Shown here: piece by piece, positions 22,001-34,500 of the stretch
How positions within the stretch are numbered: the stretch's first letter is position 1
How the letters are laid out: every line of letters starts with the position of its first letter
Assembly (NCBI GenBank): GCA_029379385.1
Contig: CM055606.1
Coordinates: forward strand, 19,927,142 to 19,991,141
Source: Quillaja saponaria
Lineage: Eukaryota > Streptophyta > Magnoliopsida > Fabales > Quillajaceae
Reading direction: 5' to 3'
DNA length: 64,000 nt
Notes under the pieces: model-generated
What the model was told of the DNA's origin: nothing
Database searches by the model: none
What the model saw: the letters and a program-made list of their open reading frames with translations, nothing else
Translations under genes and position numbers: made by a program

Positions 22001-22930
22001 CTAAAAAGGATTGGTTCCTACTGATCCCCACAAGGAAACTGGAGTTGCAAAAGCAGAACAACAAAAAGTAAAACAAACTAAAATTGATCAATTGACACGT
22101 CCCCCCTCCCCACCATTCATTATTGGTTCATTTCACAAGTTTAACAACTATTTAGGAAGGTTCAAAATAATTTATACTCATCCCGATTAATTTAGTTTTA
22201 TTCATAGATTACAATGACGGAATAAAAATTCACTCTCATTTAACAATAATTCATGTTCACATTTCGGAGAATGTTTTAATTTAACTTTAAATATATATTA
22301 GGAGGAGGGACACACTTCAACTCAAGTTTCCTTGTCTACTCTGTCAAAACAAAGCAAAGCCGGGTTTCCGGTATTGGCGTTGACATTTCTAAAGCACTGA
22401 ATGGTGTTCTCCCACCTTCAAACACTATCTCTCTTTAAGTAATTATTTATCAAAGAAATTAAGTAAAACGAAGTCTTTTATTTCATTAATGAACATTTTA
22501 TTTTCCTTAATTGGTCTTCTGCATCTGAAGCGTCTTTGACTTAAACATGTATTAATTAACCTACTTTTTATTCATTTTTTTGACCTCTTTGAAAGGCATG
22601 CGTATTTTTCGCCTTAGTTAGTATACAAGTTGTGTTAGGTATATACTATATGATTGTTTGAAATTTGAAGATTGAGCTCTTAGTACTTATCCTACTTCCA
22701 CATGTACACATTTAATTATTCTAGAATTTTGTAGAAAGTTTGTGCTGTGAAATTGAACTAATCCATATCTTATGATTAATTATTGTCATAATAAAACTTC
22801 TTAAATATCAACTACAAATTATAGAGAGCTTCTATTTATCTCCAAAAAAATCATGCTACTCAACCACTTGCGTGACCTTTCTAAATTATTTCCAAGAAAT
22901 GATCACATAGAGGAAATACAATTGTATTTT

Positions 22931-23440
22931 GATTAAGGAATTATTGGTTAATGAAGTTTTTTAACGATTGCCGTAAAGTATATGTTAAGTAATAAATATG
23001 TTTTTATTAAAAATTTAATAATTTTGAATAATAATAAAGTCATGCTCAATTATAATAATAAATATTACAAAATTTTCTGTTTATATAATTATAAAAATTG
23101 TTCTTAGAATACTAGTTAGAAAAAACTTAATTAATTTATGTTTTAAATAATGAAGAAGAGACTTTTATTTAGAAAAAGCTGATTAAGAAATTATTGGTTA
23201 ATGGGTTTTTTCTAACTAGTGTTGTTAGAGCACCTCTTGAGTAATAAATATGATTCTAAAATTTAAATTTATTAAAAGTGTCAATTTATGTATTAAATAG
23301 GAGTGAAATCATTATCAAGTAATAAATACTATAAATTCGTATTTATAAAATTTATAGAAAAAAATTCTTAATACACACATTAAAAAAATCTTAATTAATT
23401 TTTGCTTTATATAATGGCCAAGAAACTTTTATTTGATAAG
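22931..23440. repeat. Diverged tandem duplication, about 250 bp
   Basis: Copy 1 starts at 22931 with GATTAAGGAATTATTGGTTA and copy 2 at 23181 with GATTAAGAAATTATTGGTTA. Matching landmarks follow in order in both: GTTTTTT-AAC/TAAC, AGTAATAAATATG, AACTTAATTAATTT/TCTTAATTAATTT, TTTATATAATG-type sequence and AAGA-ACTTTTATTT. Copies have drifted through many small indels. Confidence 0.65.
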
Positions 23441-24149
23441 ATAACATCCAACCTTTTTACCACGTGAACAATCACTTTTATTTTTCTTTATTTGTTAGTT
23501 CTGAATTAAATTATATGCAATGAATTGTGTTCTCTTCCAAGATTTTATTTTTTATTATTATTATTTTTTTTATAAAGACTGTTCCAAGATTTTAATAAAT
23601 CAAAAACATGTTAATGCATGAACCATTTCTTATTAATTTAAACTTAATGCTCGTGTTTGTTTAGAACCACAAATATCCGGTGAGAAATAATAGGCTGGGC
23701 TAAGGAAAAACCCAAACACTTCCCATTAAACTAATCCTTTTAGGACACTGTATCATACTTTGAAGAAACACAAAAATGGAAGAAGCCGCCAAAAGCATCA
23801 TTTCACAAACACAAAACGACGACCACGACTGTCTTGTCTATTGGACACACGCGTGCGTCTAAAAGCTAAAATTTTTAAGGTTAAAAAGCAACAATTTTAA
23901 ATTTAAGGTATGAGTCTGTGTTCCCTGTAGTCCTTGCCATTTTTATAAAGTATACGTAACTATGTTGGTTTCTAACTCTACATTTCCATCTCTTATTGGT
24001 TTATTAAACAAGGTATTGCACACCAATATTGGGATGACAATCTACTATAACTTGTCAACAAAGAAAAATTAATTATTATTCAATGTATCTCAAAATTAGA
24101 GAGGTTGCCATTATCTACTGCTTTAAATTCTTAATTAGTCAGATTTCAC

Positions 24150-24480
24150 ACTGGTGGCTATGAGATCGAAAACTGTGGACTGTGGACCGTGGCTGTACCA
24201 CGTGTTTGGTGGTGGCTCCGCCATTCTCCGGCCACATGTCGATTGCCTACGTGTTCATGGGAGGGACCATTAATCCTTTTTCATGATCATGCACGTTAGT
24301 AAAACCCCACTTTTGGGTTGGTGACCTTTCGTGTAGGATATAGGTTATTATCTTTTTCAATGTATAACTTTTAGCCATATTAGAGTGGTTGTAGTCATGG
24401 CGGCTTCTGATTGGGCCACGTTGGTGTATAAGAATGAGGCTGCCCTCCTCCATATACGCGGCTATATTTTGTACCACTTT
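24150..24480. other. GC-richer patch with ACGTG cores
   Basis: This patch contains CACGTG at about 24199, other ACGT-containing elements (TACGTGTT, GCACGTTAG, CCACGTTGG) and a short CTGTGGA/CCGTGGC repeat near 24170-24195. It may be an old promoter or a conserved non-coding element. No associated exon is seen. Confidence 0.3.
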
Positions 24481-26104
24481 TGATAGACTCGTAGGTTATA
24501 TGAGATCTGATATGATTATTGATTTGTTAACCGTCCATAGTTACGTTTTCATGAAGCAAATTGACCATTAGTTACTATCAAATTTGTCGTTTACTCTTAA
24601 TGCCACTATAACATGGTGGAAAGTGAAGGAGATTAGGACGACCAAATTTGCGTAAATGGCATGAAATTGCAAGAGGTGGAGTAATTAGTTAGTGTAATTG
24701 ATGGTTGCAATGACAAAGAAGATGACGCATAAAAATGATGAAAATGATGACGAAATTAATGGACGAGTAGCATGTTAATTTACAGGACTATTTGGAAATT
24801 GGAAGTGATAAGAGAAAACTTGGGATTGTGATGTATGAAAACTTCAAAATATTGTGACATAACTAAGATCTTAATTTGAAGAAAAGTTAGTCCAGATTCA
24901 ATGGTACCTCTTACAATACTGAGTCCATGTTGTAAAACGACATGTCTTTTAGAAATATTTTCAGCTTTTTTGGCTTAGTTCAACTCACTTGTTTTACTTT
25001 CTAATAATGGATGGGGTTAGACTTTTGCGTATCAAAGATTTAAAGAGAATTAATGGGGAATTGTCAAATGAGAAGAAAAAAAAGAAGAAAAAGAAGGATA
25101 TTCTTTATATATACCCTAGCCACATGGACATATTTAGGCACATGCTAAATAATTTTTTTTTAAGTATAAAATGGTGATTTTAAGTTTTGACTCATATTTA
25201 AAAGATAAAAGGAGTGTAATAATAAAAAATAAATAAATAAAAAGAGTTAGTATGTGAGTGAGGATGAGATGAGTAATTATTAAGAATTTAATCTTGTAAT
25301 TAATTTAAATTAATAAAAAAATATTTAATTTATATGGGAGGTAGGATAATGAGATGTTATTAGGAGAGATAAAATAAATAAATTTATACTTATATTAAAA
25401 TGCAGATCATAAGAATTTTTTGATTTAAAAAAATATAAATAGATAATTCATTACGTTGAAAAAAAAACCTTTATAAAATGAATATTCGTATGATAACGAA
25501 TTTGTACTTACAAGTAACAAAAGAACATGAAGAATTAACTTACCCAATTAAAAGAACAAAGACCAAAATGTGGATCTTGACCTTGGTACTGATTGTTTTT
25601 AGTAACCAACCCTTTCCAATGTTACAAAGTGCAAATGGAGTTGTCAAAGTTTAAATCGATCATAATCTCCACAGGACATGATATTTTCATATAATGCTTT
25701 AAGTGACACATAATGATCTTGTTGAATAAGTTGAGTGCGTTTTAAATTTTCTAATACCTTTATGTATAAATATATATTTTATGTAAATTGTTCTTTACCC
25801 ATTTTTAGTTTATAATTTTTATAATAAATTGTTTTTGTGTATTAATAATTTATATCTTACTAATCTTTTAACAGTGAATCATTCGACATTTTAGCAATTT
25901 ATGTCTTACTAGTATTTGGTAGTGAACAGTCGTCTGTACTTACAGTAATTTTCCTGTTTTATAAATTAAAAATGTTAACACTTCAATAACTTACGAGAAT
26001 AAATAAATACTTTTACCGTTCAATTAAGGACTATTTGAGTAATTAGCACCTTTTTCTTTTGTCAAAGATAACATTAATATTCATCATCTAAACAATGGAA
26101 GGCC

Positions 26105-26339
26105 TTACAAAAAATCTCTAAGGCGCCATCCATGTAACATATCATGATCCTCACAAACAAGAGGATGAGAAAGGACTTTTTTGGCTACTTGATGTGCCAT
26201 CCAATTGGAGTTCCCTATAAACAAACTGGAATTCACAGCCTAATTGACAAATATCCTCCACTATAATTAGCTCTGAGTTTTGTGAAGGTGGTAGGTCCAT
26301 TCCTTGCATCACGGCCTCAATTAGCACTTTGCTTTGCCT
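26105..26339 (-). pseudogene. Retroelement RNase H fragment (RVT_3-like), frameshifted
   Basis: Read on the minus strand, 26339 to about 26210 gives SKVLIEAVMQGMD, then ELIIVEDICQLGCEFQFVYR. A shift of one base near 26205-26210 continues as NWMAHQVAKKVLSHPLVCED and ends in LHGWRLRDFL-stop at 26105-26107. This is the C-terminal half of the RNase H-like domain of plant non-LTR reverse transcriptases and related proteins, whose hallmark is a basic-R-x-x-N-x-x-A-H-x-x-A-K motif. Removing one C joins VYREL directly to NWMAHQVAK. No reverse-transcriptase domain is found upstream, so it is a short, dead fragment. Confidence 0.68.
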
Positions 26340-29300
26340 ATTAATTAGCTTTTTAATTAAGATATATTTCTACCAACAAGTTAAGTAGACAATTGATAAG
26401 GAGGTCATTTTACTTGTGATAGAGCTCGAGGGATTAGTCTCACACAGTGTCTATAAAGAAACCTGAAAAAAAAAATCATATATTCCAATCGTATAAGAGA
26501 CGTGGATATGTGTTGTCAAAGTTAAAATTGGTTTAAGCCTTGATGTAACCTATATTAATCAATGTTTACTAAGCTATATATTAATGTTTATAATTCTTCT
26601 AAATCTTGATATAAGAGGTGTATTTTGATTTTACCTTGAATCGCCACAATTTGTGCTAATTTATGTTTTAATATACATTTTACAATTAATTTTTGTGCTG
26701 CATGGACGCTTTTATGTTTGATTAATCATTTTTAAGAAATTGTTTTAGTATCTAGTGCATATTGAATCGATTGTCATTCCGATAATTATGTATGTGAGAG
26801 AATACTTTATAGATTTAGTTAACAATTATCGAAATAATTTAGACTTTTTTTCTTATTATCTTTTTAATATAAATATCTTTTCCACCTGGCTAATTTATGT
26901 TACTATTGTAAATATATTGATATTCTTCAAAGAAATGTTTGTTAAAAAAATAAAATTAATTACATATAAAATATAATTTAGTAACTTATGAAAGAATGGT
27001 AATCAGTAATTAGCGGAATAAATTAAAGCACTTGAAACATATGTACTTTGCCTTCTCTCTATCTAAAGCATTGGAGACATGTGGTTTGGTTAAAGGCCAA
27101 CAGCATAATTCAGTAAGCTGAATATATCAAATTTGCTAAGAGAGCCTTTTTTTAATATTATTTAATAATTTTTTTTAACAAAGATTAACAATATAATACT
27201 TAAAATTTAAAACATTATAAGAATAATAAATTATTTATTATATAACACTAAAATTATAATTAATTATTACAATAAATAATAAATAATTTTTATATTTATC
27301 ACTTAATAAATATTCTACAGTTAAACAAATTCTTATTTAATTTCTACTTCTACAATGTTTTTAACCTTTATATTACAACAAAGTTTCGTACACACATTTG
27401 TGTTTCGCTTTTGAAGCTTTCGAGGAAGTCATTTAATATTTTGTGAGAACAAGACAATGTTTTTTTAATTTATTACTCCAAGACAACAATTAAACAATTA
27501 GTTAAATTACTATCTTGCTTTTTCTTGTAAAGCATCCCCAAGTTTCCACACCTAGTACACAGCAAGCATGTCCACTAACATTAAAGTCATTGACATAACA
27601 TTCGTGCGTCTGCTTTGTACTTTGATTGTCAACAAAGGAAGCTAGATTCAAACTTTAAACTAATACATCATTAACAAGAAATATCTCACTCAAGTGAAAA
27701 ATAGTTCAATCTCGCTTTATCTTTATTGAACCTTACGTGATTTTAATTAATTATAATTACTTTTTTCATTTTAGTAATGTATGATTTTTAGGTTATTATT
27801 TTAGAAAAAGTAAAACTAATTCTTTTATTTTCTTCTTATATTTAAATAAGTTCTACAATAAATTTAAATTCTCAAAATTCATACATTTAAATTATCTTTC
27901 AAATAAGTCATAAATTTTATATTGACACATTTTATATCACTTTGACGACTGTTTTTAAGTTTACAATACTAATTGGGTGAAATGATTTTTTTATTTCAAA
28001 TTTACATAATTTTAAAAAAGCCAATCTTGTACTTATTTTAAACTTTTTTACAAAAACTAGCCGAATTTAATTTTGTAAAATTCTGCTCCTAAGTTCGTAA
28101 ATCGACTCTTTTTTAAAATATTTGTTATATTTACATATAAATTTATAATAAAATATTTATATATAAAATAACTTATTTAAATTAGCTAATTTGATGGTAA
28201 GTACTTACGCAAATAGTTATCTAGTAGGTTTTATATTCAACTCCATTATCTATATATTTTTTTTAAAAAGTTCTAACATGAGGCTCGAGCTCAACTCATT
28301 ATCATTTCTTAAGATCTAGATCTTAAACTATGTATTACAAGTCAAATTGTAACTTACATTCAGCCAAATATTGGATTTAGTCCCAAATAAACTCAAGGAG
28401 GGTTAGCAAGTCAAAAACAAAAGTCATATAATTAACTAACACCAAATAGTGAAATAAATAATAACTGAAAATTAAAGTCAACTAATATATTTTCCAAAAA
28501 CAAAAAACTAAAGTCAACTACGTACCAATGTATTTATTTCTAAACATTTCTTACCAATGAGTCCTCCTTAACTTCAACTATAAGGGTGAGTTAGTGAAGC
28601 ATTATCATAAATAGACTAATCTTTGTAATAAGTACTAGGTGCTTCTATAATTATGTTTTTCTCATTGAATTAGAACGAACCACTTCAAACCTAATTAGTC
28701 GGAAAATGTTTAAACACCTAATTTTATTTGACATTCAATTGTTGACCTCTATACTTATCCACTTCATTCTAGATGTTTTTGGGAAAATATCTCTAACTCA
28801 TGAATGTTGGAATCCATTCTCAAGATATAAATGAAAAAATAAAGTTATTTATACCGAGCAAATTGTTTCATACACAATTCTCTTTTACATGAATATTGGT
28901 CGTGGACCAAATCTCGTATTTTCTTTGTTAGACAGGGAACTGTCCATGTGTTGTTCAATGAAAAATGGTTTTTCTCCTTCACCTAAACTTATGGGTACTA
29001 AATGATAAGGCCCAATATGAAGTAAACCATTCAAACAAGGTCCAAGTGCTCAGAAAATTATTAGACAATTCCGAGTCCCACATAAGTTAAAACCCATGTG
29101 CAATTAAAGCAATTTTGAAGCCCAATATAGGTTCGGGTTTCAGTGCCCCAGTCCCACCTCTATTATTTCCTTCATTAACAGGTAAAATTTAGACACTGAA
29201 AATGTAAATGCTAATCTACTTTTAAAAATTTATTTTAATTTCCTTGAGAAATAGAGAAATACACAAAATATTCTCGCCGAACGTTAATTTAATCAAAAGT

Positions 29301-31170
29301 ATTTTGAAAAGGGAAAGTTTGTGTGTTTTTTTTTTTTTTCTTTCGATTAAAACATTTTTATTTTCTTTAAAACATGAAAAGATTTAGATTCTAAAAATCT
29401 TCAAATTCAAAAGTTTATGCTTTTGTTAACCAAACAAGTACAGCTTGTAATATTTTTCTCATCATAAGCACACGACAAACTAAACGGAGATAAATAAAAA
29501 ATAGAAGGCAAAAGAAAGACCAATGGTAAAGGAATGACTTGTAAATTAAGCATACATTTAATTCACAATTCAAAGATGCATGATTAATCAAGATTTGGTA
29601 AGATATATAAGTATTTCAGATTCTAATAATTTGTTTGAATAAATATTATGATGTAATGTTAAGGGGTTAATCTAGTGGTCTAGCATATATATATATTTTA
29701 TTGATTTTATAAATTTGAATCTTCTAATAAAAATGATGGAAAATAATTTTTTATAAATTTTTTATTCTCGAAATAAATTATTTTCCCATGTCATGTTCTT
29801 TTTTATCTATAACTAGCCATGGGATCGAGATTGGAACTAGGATAAAGTAGAGGCTTTGACTCAAATACTATCACTTTTGAGTTATATGCTCACGGTGATT
29901 GATGATGTTTTTTTTATTGATTATAACATGTTTCTTATTTAGTTATTTTATTCTTTAAAGTATTTTATTTTTACAATTAATATACCAAAAATCAACCATT
30001 GATGTTTCTATCAAAGATTCCCAACATTTTACTTAACTCAAATAAAATGAAAATATTAAAACGTCTCTTGCATGAATAATAATATTTCAAATATTCTGTT
30101 TATAATATCTCAAAAATCATGTATACTAAAAAAGATTATTTTGTTTTTCTTTCCTTAGCACAAAAAATAAAATAAAATGTATATAGACTTTGTTTAATAA
30201 GTTTCATGCATGCTCCCTTCCCTTCTCTTCTCATTTTCTTGCAAACTTAATAAATTCATGCTAATTTATAGTAAAAATAATACTTACTTGAAACTTATTT
30301 GAAGTGTTGAAATATAATATTATATCTACTCAAAATACATCCATTTTTATTTTGAATTCAAGTGTCTATTCATTTATTAAGCATCACATTATATTTTTAG
30401 TTAAAATACTTGATTCGTTTTATATTTTGATAAATAAATATTATTAATATATATTTTTTAAATAGTAATTCATACTTAAAAATAGATGAATATTACATAA
30501 AATAAAACATTTTATGCTATATTAATTTATAATTGTTAGTAATGTATTGAATAAACTTTGTATTATATAGCAATCGAATTACTCGATCAAAAATAATTTA
30601 TGATTTGCCTCCCCAAAATAAAATGTTTACATCTGCCACTAGCCTGTAACACTAAACTTTTCTTTTGTTTTATTTATTTTCTCAATAAATTACAAGATCT
30701 AACTATTTTTATGACATATTTTGTTTGTTGTGTTGCTTTTATTTCAGATCTAATTAATTTTTTGGTAGATTTTGAAATTTGAGTGTTTCTTTCTTTATTT
30801 GGAGTTAGAACTTTTATTATTATTATGAGTTTTAAGTATTTAATGTATTATACGAATGATGATATTTGTCAAAATGTAATTTTTAAAAACATCAACAAAG
30901 TTGTTCAGTCATTTATTTAGACTAGAGCAATCACCCAATTCAGAATTTTCTGTCAAAATTTTAAAGTTCATTTTGTCGTGTTTATAAATTTGAGGAATGA
31001 ATTATTTATTTATAGGTGGCATTTGTTGTTATTTTTTTTTCTTTTATTATTATTATTATTAATTTTTTTTTGTTTTTATCAATGATAAGAAAAAAAAAAT
31101 AAAAAATTTATGCATCAAAAGAAAAACAAAAACAAAAAGCGAAAAAGAAGCACGAGGCTAAACGTTTCCT

Positions 31171-31544
31171 CCGTAACAGGGGAGTGGAAGATTCTTTGTC
31201 TCTTTCATTTGTAAATTCGCAAGTTTGTATTCAGTATTCGCAACAACTACCCATCTAGAGTTGCAATCACACCTTTATAGCTTTGCAGAGGCGACTTTCA
31301 TATTCACAGGTCAGCCAGGAAAGTGAGAGAAAGCTCGGGAAAATCAGAGCGCGATTTTCTCATATCTCTTCCTTGCTTCTACGAATTGTCTTTCATAGTT
31401 TCCTCGATCTACGACGTTTTCTCTGCAAATTTATTTGCTTCGAACTTCGGCAAGCTATCTTTGGTCATCAAACTGGACTTTGCTAGCTCCGGTATCTGTA
31501 TTTATCGGAGTTAGGGTGTGAATTGTCTTACTCGATTAGGAAAG
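31171..31544 (+). promoter_or_regulatory. UPL6 5' leader and core promoter region
   Basis: This 370-bp stretch is less AT-rich than the spacer before it. No clear TATA box is seen. It contains no ATG on the plus strand before the UPL6 start, so there are no upstream ORFs beginning with ATG. The transcription start is not defined by sequence alone. Confidence 0.45.
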
Positions 31545-34500
31545 ATGTTCTTCTCAGGCGATCCATCTACACGGAAGCGTGTTGATTTAGGTGGCCGGAG
31601 CTCGAAGGAAAGAGATAGACAGAAGCTCCTGGAGCAGACGAGGAAAGAACGGAATCGAAGATTGTGGTTACGCCAAGAAAACTCTGCTGCACTTAAAATC
31701 CAGGTTCCATGTGCATTTAATTGTTTAACTTTCAAATTTGGTTGTCCATGATCATGATTCTGTTCTGAAAACGAGTGTGGAAGCTGGTAAGTTGCCAACA
31801 TCCTTCACCTAGTGGTTGCTATTTAGTGTTCGAAACTGCACATATGTTGTATGGAATTCACAATTGGTTAATGACAATTGCTTAATGGGAAAGCTGTGAT
31901 TGTTTCTTAGTTAAACTGTATAAACTAGGAACACAAATTTGGAACTCTGAGCATAAGCAAAGCAAGTAGTTTGAGGGGAGATGATTGCAGCAGATGCATT
32001 GTGGAGTTTGTGGACATAATCTGATGATTCAGTTTATGGCTTTAATGCTTTTTAATTCTTCATAGTTGTAAGTCCCATAGAGAACACTACCTGGTGCAGC
32101 AATTTTCCTTGAATCTGATGTCATTATATATATATTATATTCCCTTCTTTATCACTTCAGGATTGGCTAAAGTTTAGAAACACAAAAACAGTCATGTGAA
32201 TCAAAGTGTTGCTGCATTATTAAATGAGTCCTTATGCCAGGAACGATATATAAAGCATTGATGGTTATTACAGGCTGACATCTTAGATATATATAAGCAT
32301 TATGTGAGCATAATCATAGAAGGGGAAAATAGTCAACTGAGGTTTGACAAGTAAGATTATGTTTTAAATGTCTCTGGAGTTATACGATGGTATATTTGGA
32401 AAATAAGAGTAGTCATTTGAAATGACCACAAATGTTCTAACAAATAATATGATTATGTCTGATGGTACCATCTGTTTTCCTTGTGGTAAATAAGAAGATG
32501 CATTCATATTATTAACTTGTCTAACATCGGTAGCAGGGACATAAGGATGATACTTAAGGGTTTGACACCTCTTTTAGACGATTAGATGCCTTTGGTTTTG
32601 GGTGTCGCATGTCCATAAGTCTTTGGTAGTCTTCATAACGTTTATTAACTGTACTGATATGCATCCTGGTTTTTTCCTCTCCTCGACACCCCTAGTGAAA
32701 AAGAAGTGCTCAAGTATGGTTTGGACTTAGGAAAGCATCCCACATTGGGTAGGGAAGGGTGTAGACTTAAGAAGGATTTCATGTCTCTAAAATATGGCTA
32801 GGCTGCTGGAGTGTGAAATGTTCGCAAGTTGCTATCCCTTAATTTTACATCCACCTCTCTCAGCTTTAATAAAAAATAGAAAGAAAAGAGGAGGATTGCC
32901 ATATTTTATGATCCAATAGAACAATGTAAATTTACTTATTAAATCTCTCATTTCCTGTCATATTTTGAGGGGAACAATAGGAAGTGTTTCTGTTTCACGT
33001 TTGGTCTCGTCATTAAGGTGTTAGGAAGTCCATACTTTGTTAACCCAATGGTTTCAACATGTTCTGCTGTATTTCCACTACATAATTACTATCTATGTCC
33101 TTTCCTCTCACTTTTATTTTGATATTGACCATAGGGAAAAAGCACCAATTAAATCTTTCTAAAAAGCATTTGGTTGGATTACCTAGATTTATATCTATTT
33201 TGATAGTTTTAACATGTAGTCAAATCCTCATGATGTTTCTATCTGACATTTTATTTGAGCTTTCCCCATTAATTAATTGACAGATAATCAGTATTAATTC
33301 TATGAATATTTTGCAAATTGTTGACTAATTACTAGCTACAGAAATGCTTCAGGGGGAGAAGAGCTGTCAAAGCTGAACACTCTAAGGTGAGAGAGCAATT
33401 CCATGAAACCTATGGGAAGCACTGCCAAAAAGTGGACAGGTAAAAATATATCTCATCCTTAAACTGTATCACATCCATATTTGATTTATTCTCACGTATT
33501 TTTCTCTAAATATCAGCATTTTGGGTAATGAACCATCATTACTCAGAATGGGTCATTTCATCACCTGATCAGTTGATTATGTTCATTTGGTACTGTGCAC
33601 TCAGGAATGCTTTTGGTCCAGATTCAGACTTTCTTCGCCAGTTACTCTATTTCTTTAATGCAGAACATGCTGGTGATTTTTTAGTTCTTGTGCAAACATG
33701 CCGATTGATACAGCAGTTTGTTCAAGTTGATGGTAATTGTTAATCAATATTCCTTGTCACCTTGTTCTCTATATTCATCTTCTTTACTTTCCATTCTGTT
33801 GAGTGACTATCTCAGTAATGCTTGTAATGTGGGAACTTATGCTTTTGTTACTTTGATCTTTTCAACTCTGTATGCTACAATCCCATTAGTGCAGGCAATA
33901 AGGAGGAAAAAAACTGCAGGATATATTAAATAATGAATATATATAGTGTTTAGTTTTTGTGCTTAATTACTTCGAGATGTCCCACCTCCCAAGTGAAAAA
34001 TAGAACAATAGTGGCAGTGGAAGAAGCAGAAGCAGAGGCAGAGGCAGAATCAAAGAACCTAGGGACATGTTGAGATCATTTCAACTTATATCTCATGTGG
34101 ACTTTAGACAAAAATTTCTTTTGTAATTTTTACTTTTTCAGCAGCAGATGTCCATTCGCAATGTCTGTAAAACCATTAGATTGATCAAATAAATAAGAAA
34201 ACTTCTAATTCCATTCATAGTTCACATAATGAATACAAAAAATTTTAAGTAACTAATCACAATGAATAACTTATTTTGCTACAATATAAACAAAATGGAA
34301 TTCATAGATTATGATGAGGACTTCATAATTAGTAACTAACTTAAAGATTGGATTCCAAATAATCAATTCATATCTTCAGTGAAGATAGTAGAGCTATATG
34401 TAATTCAATTGTTTCCTTTGTTGTCTGTAGTTTTTGTACTTTTTTCTCTCAACATTTCGTTTTTGTACTTGTTCGAAAGAAATGTTTTTTGAAATATGTA

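Larger units (their letters stand above)
18900..31170. other. Gene-poor AT-rich intergenic region
   Basis: About 12 kb with no intact gene that I can recognise. It contains a hexamer-type simple repeat (19034-19089), a diverged 250-bp tandem duplication (22931-23440), a GC-richer promoter-like patch (about 24150-24480), a decayed retroelement RNase H fragment (26105-26339) and many AT-rich stretches that look like old small transposons. The remaining ORFs are short and unrecognised. Confidence 0.55.

Noticed and set aside
31283..31544. Upstream ORFs and an N-terminal extension of UPL6
   Set aside because: These frames start with TTG or GTG. No ATG exists in the leader before 31545, where the conserved [11 protein letters not shown] start lies.
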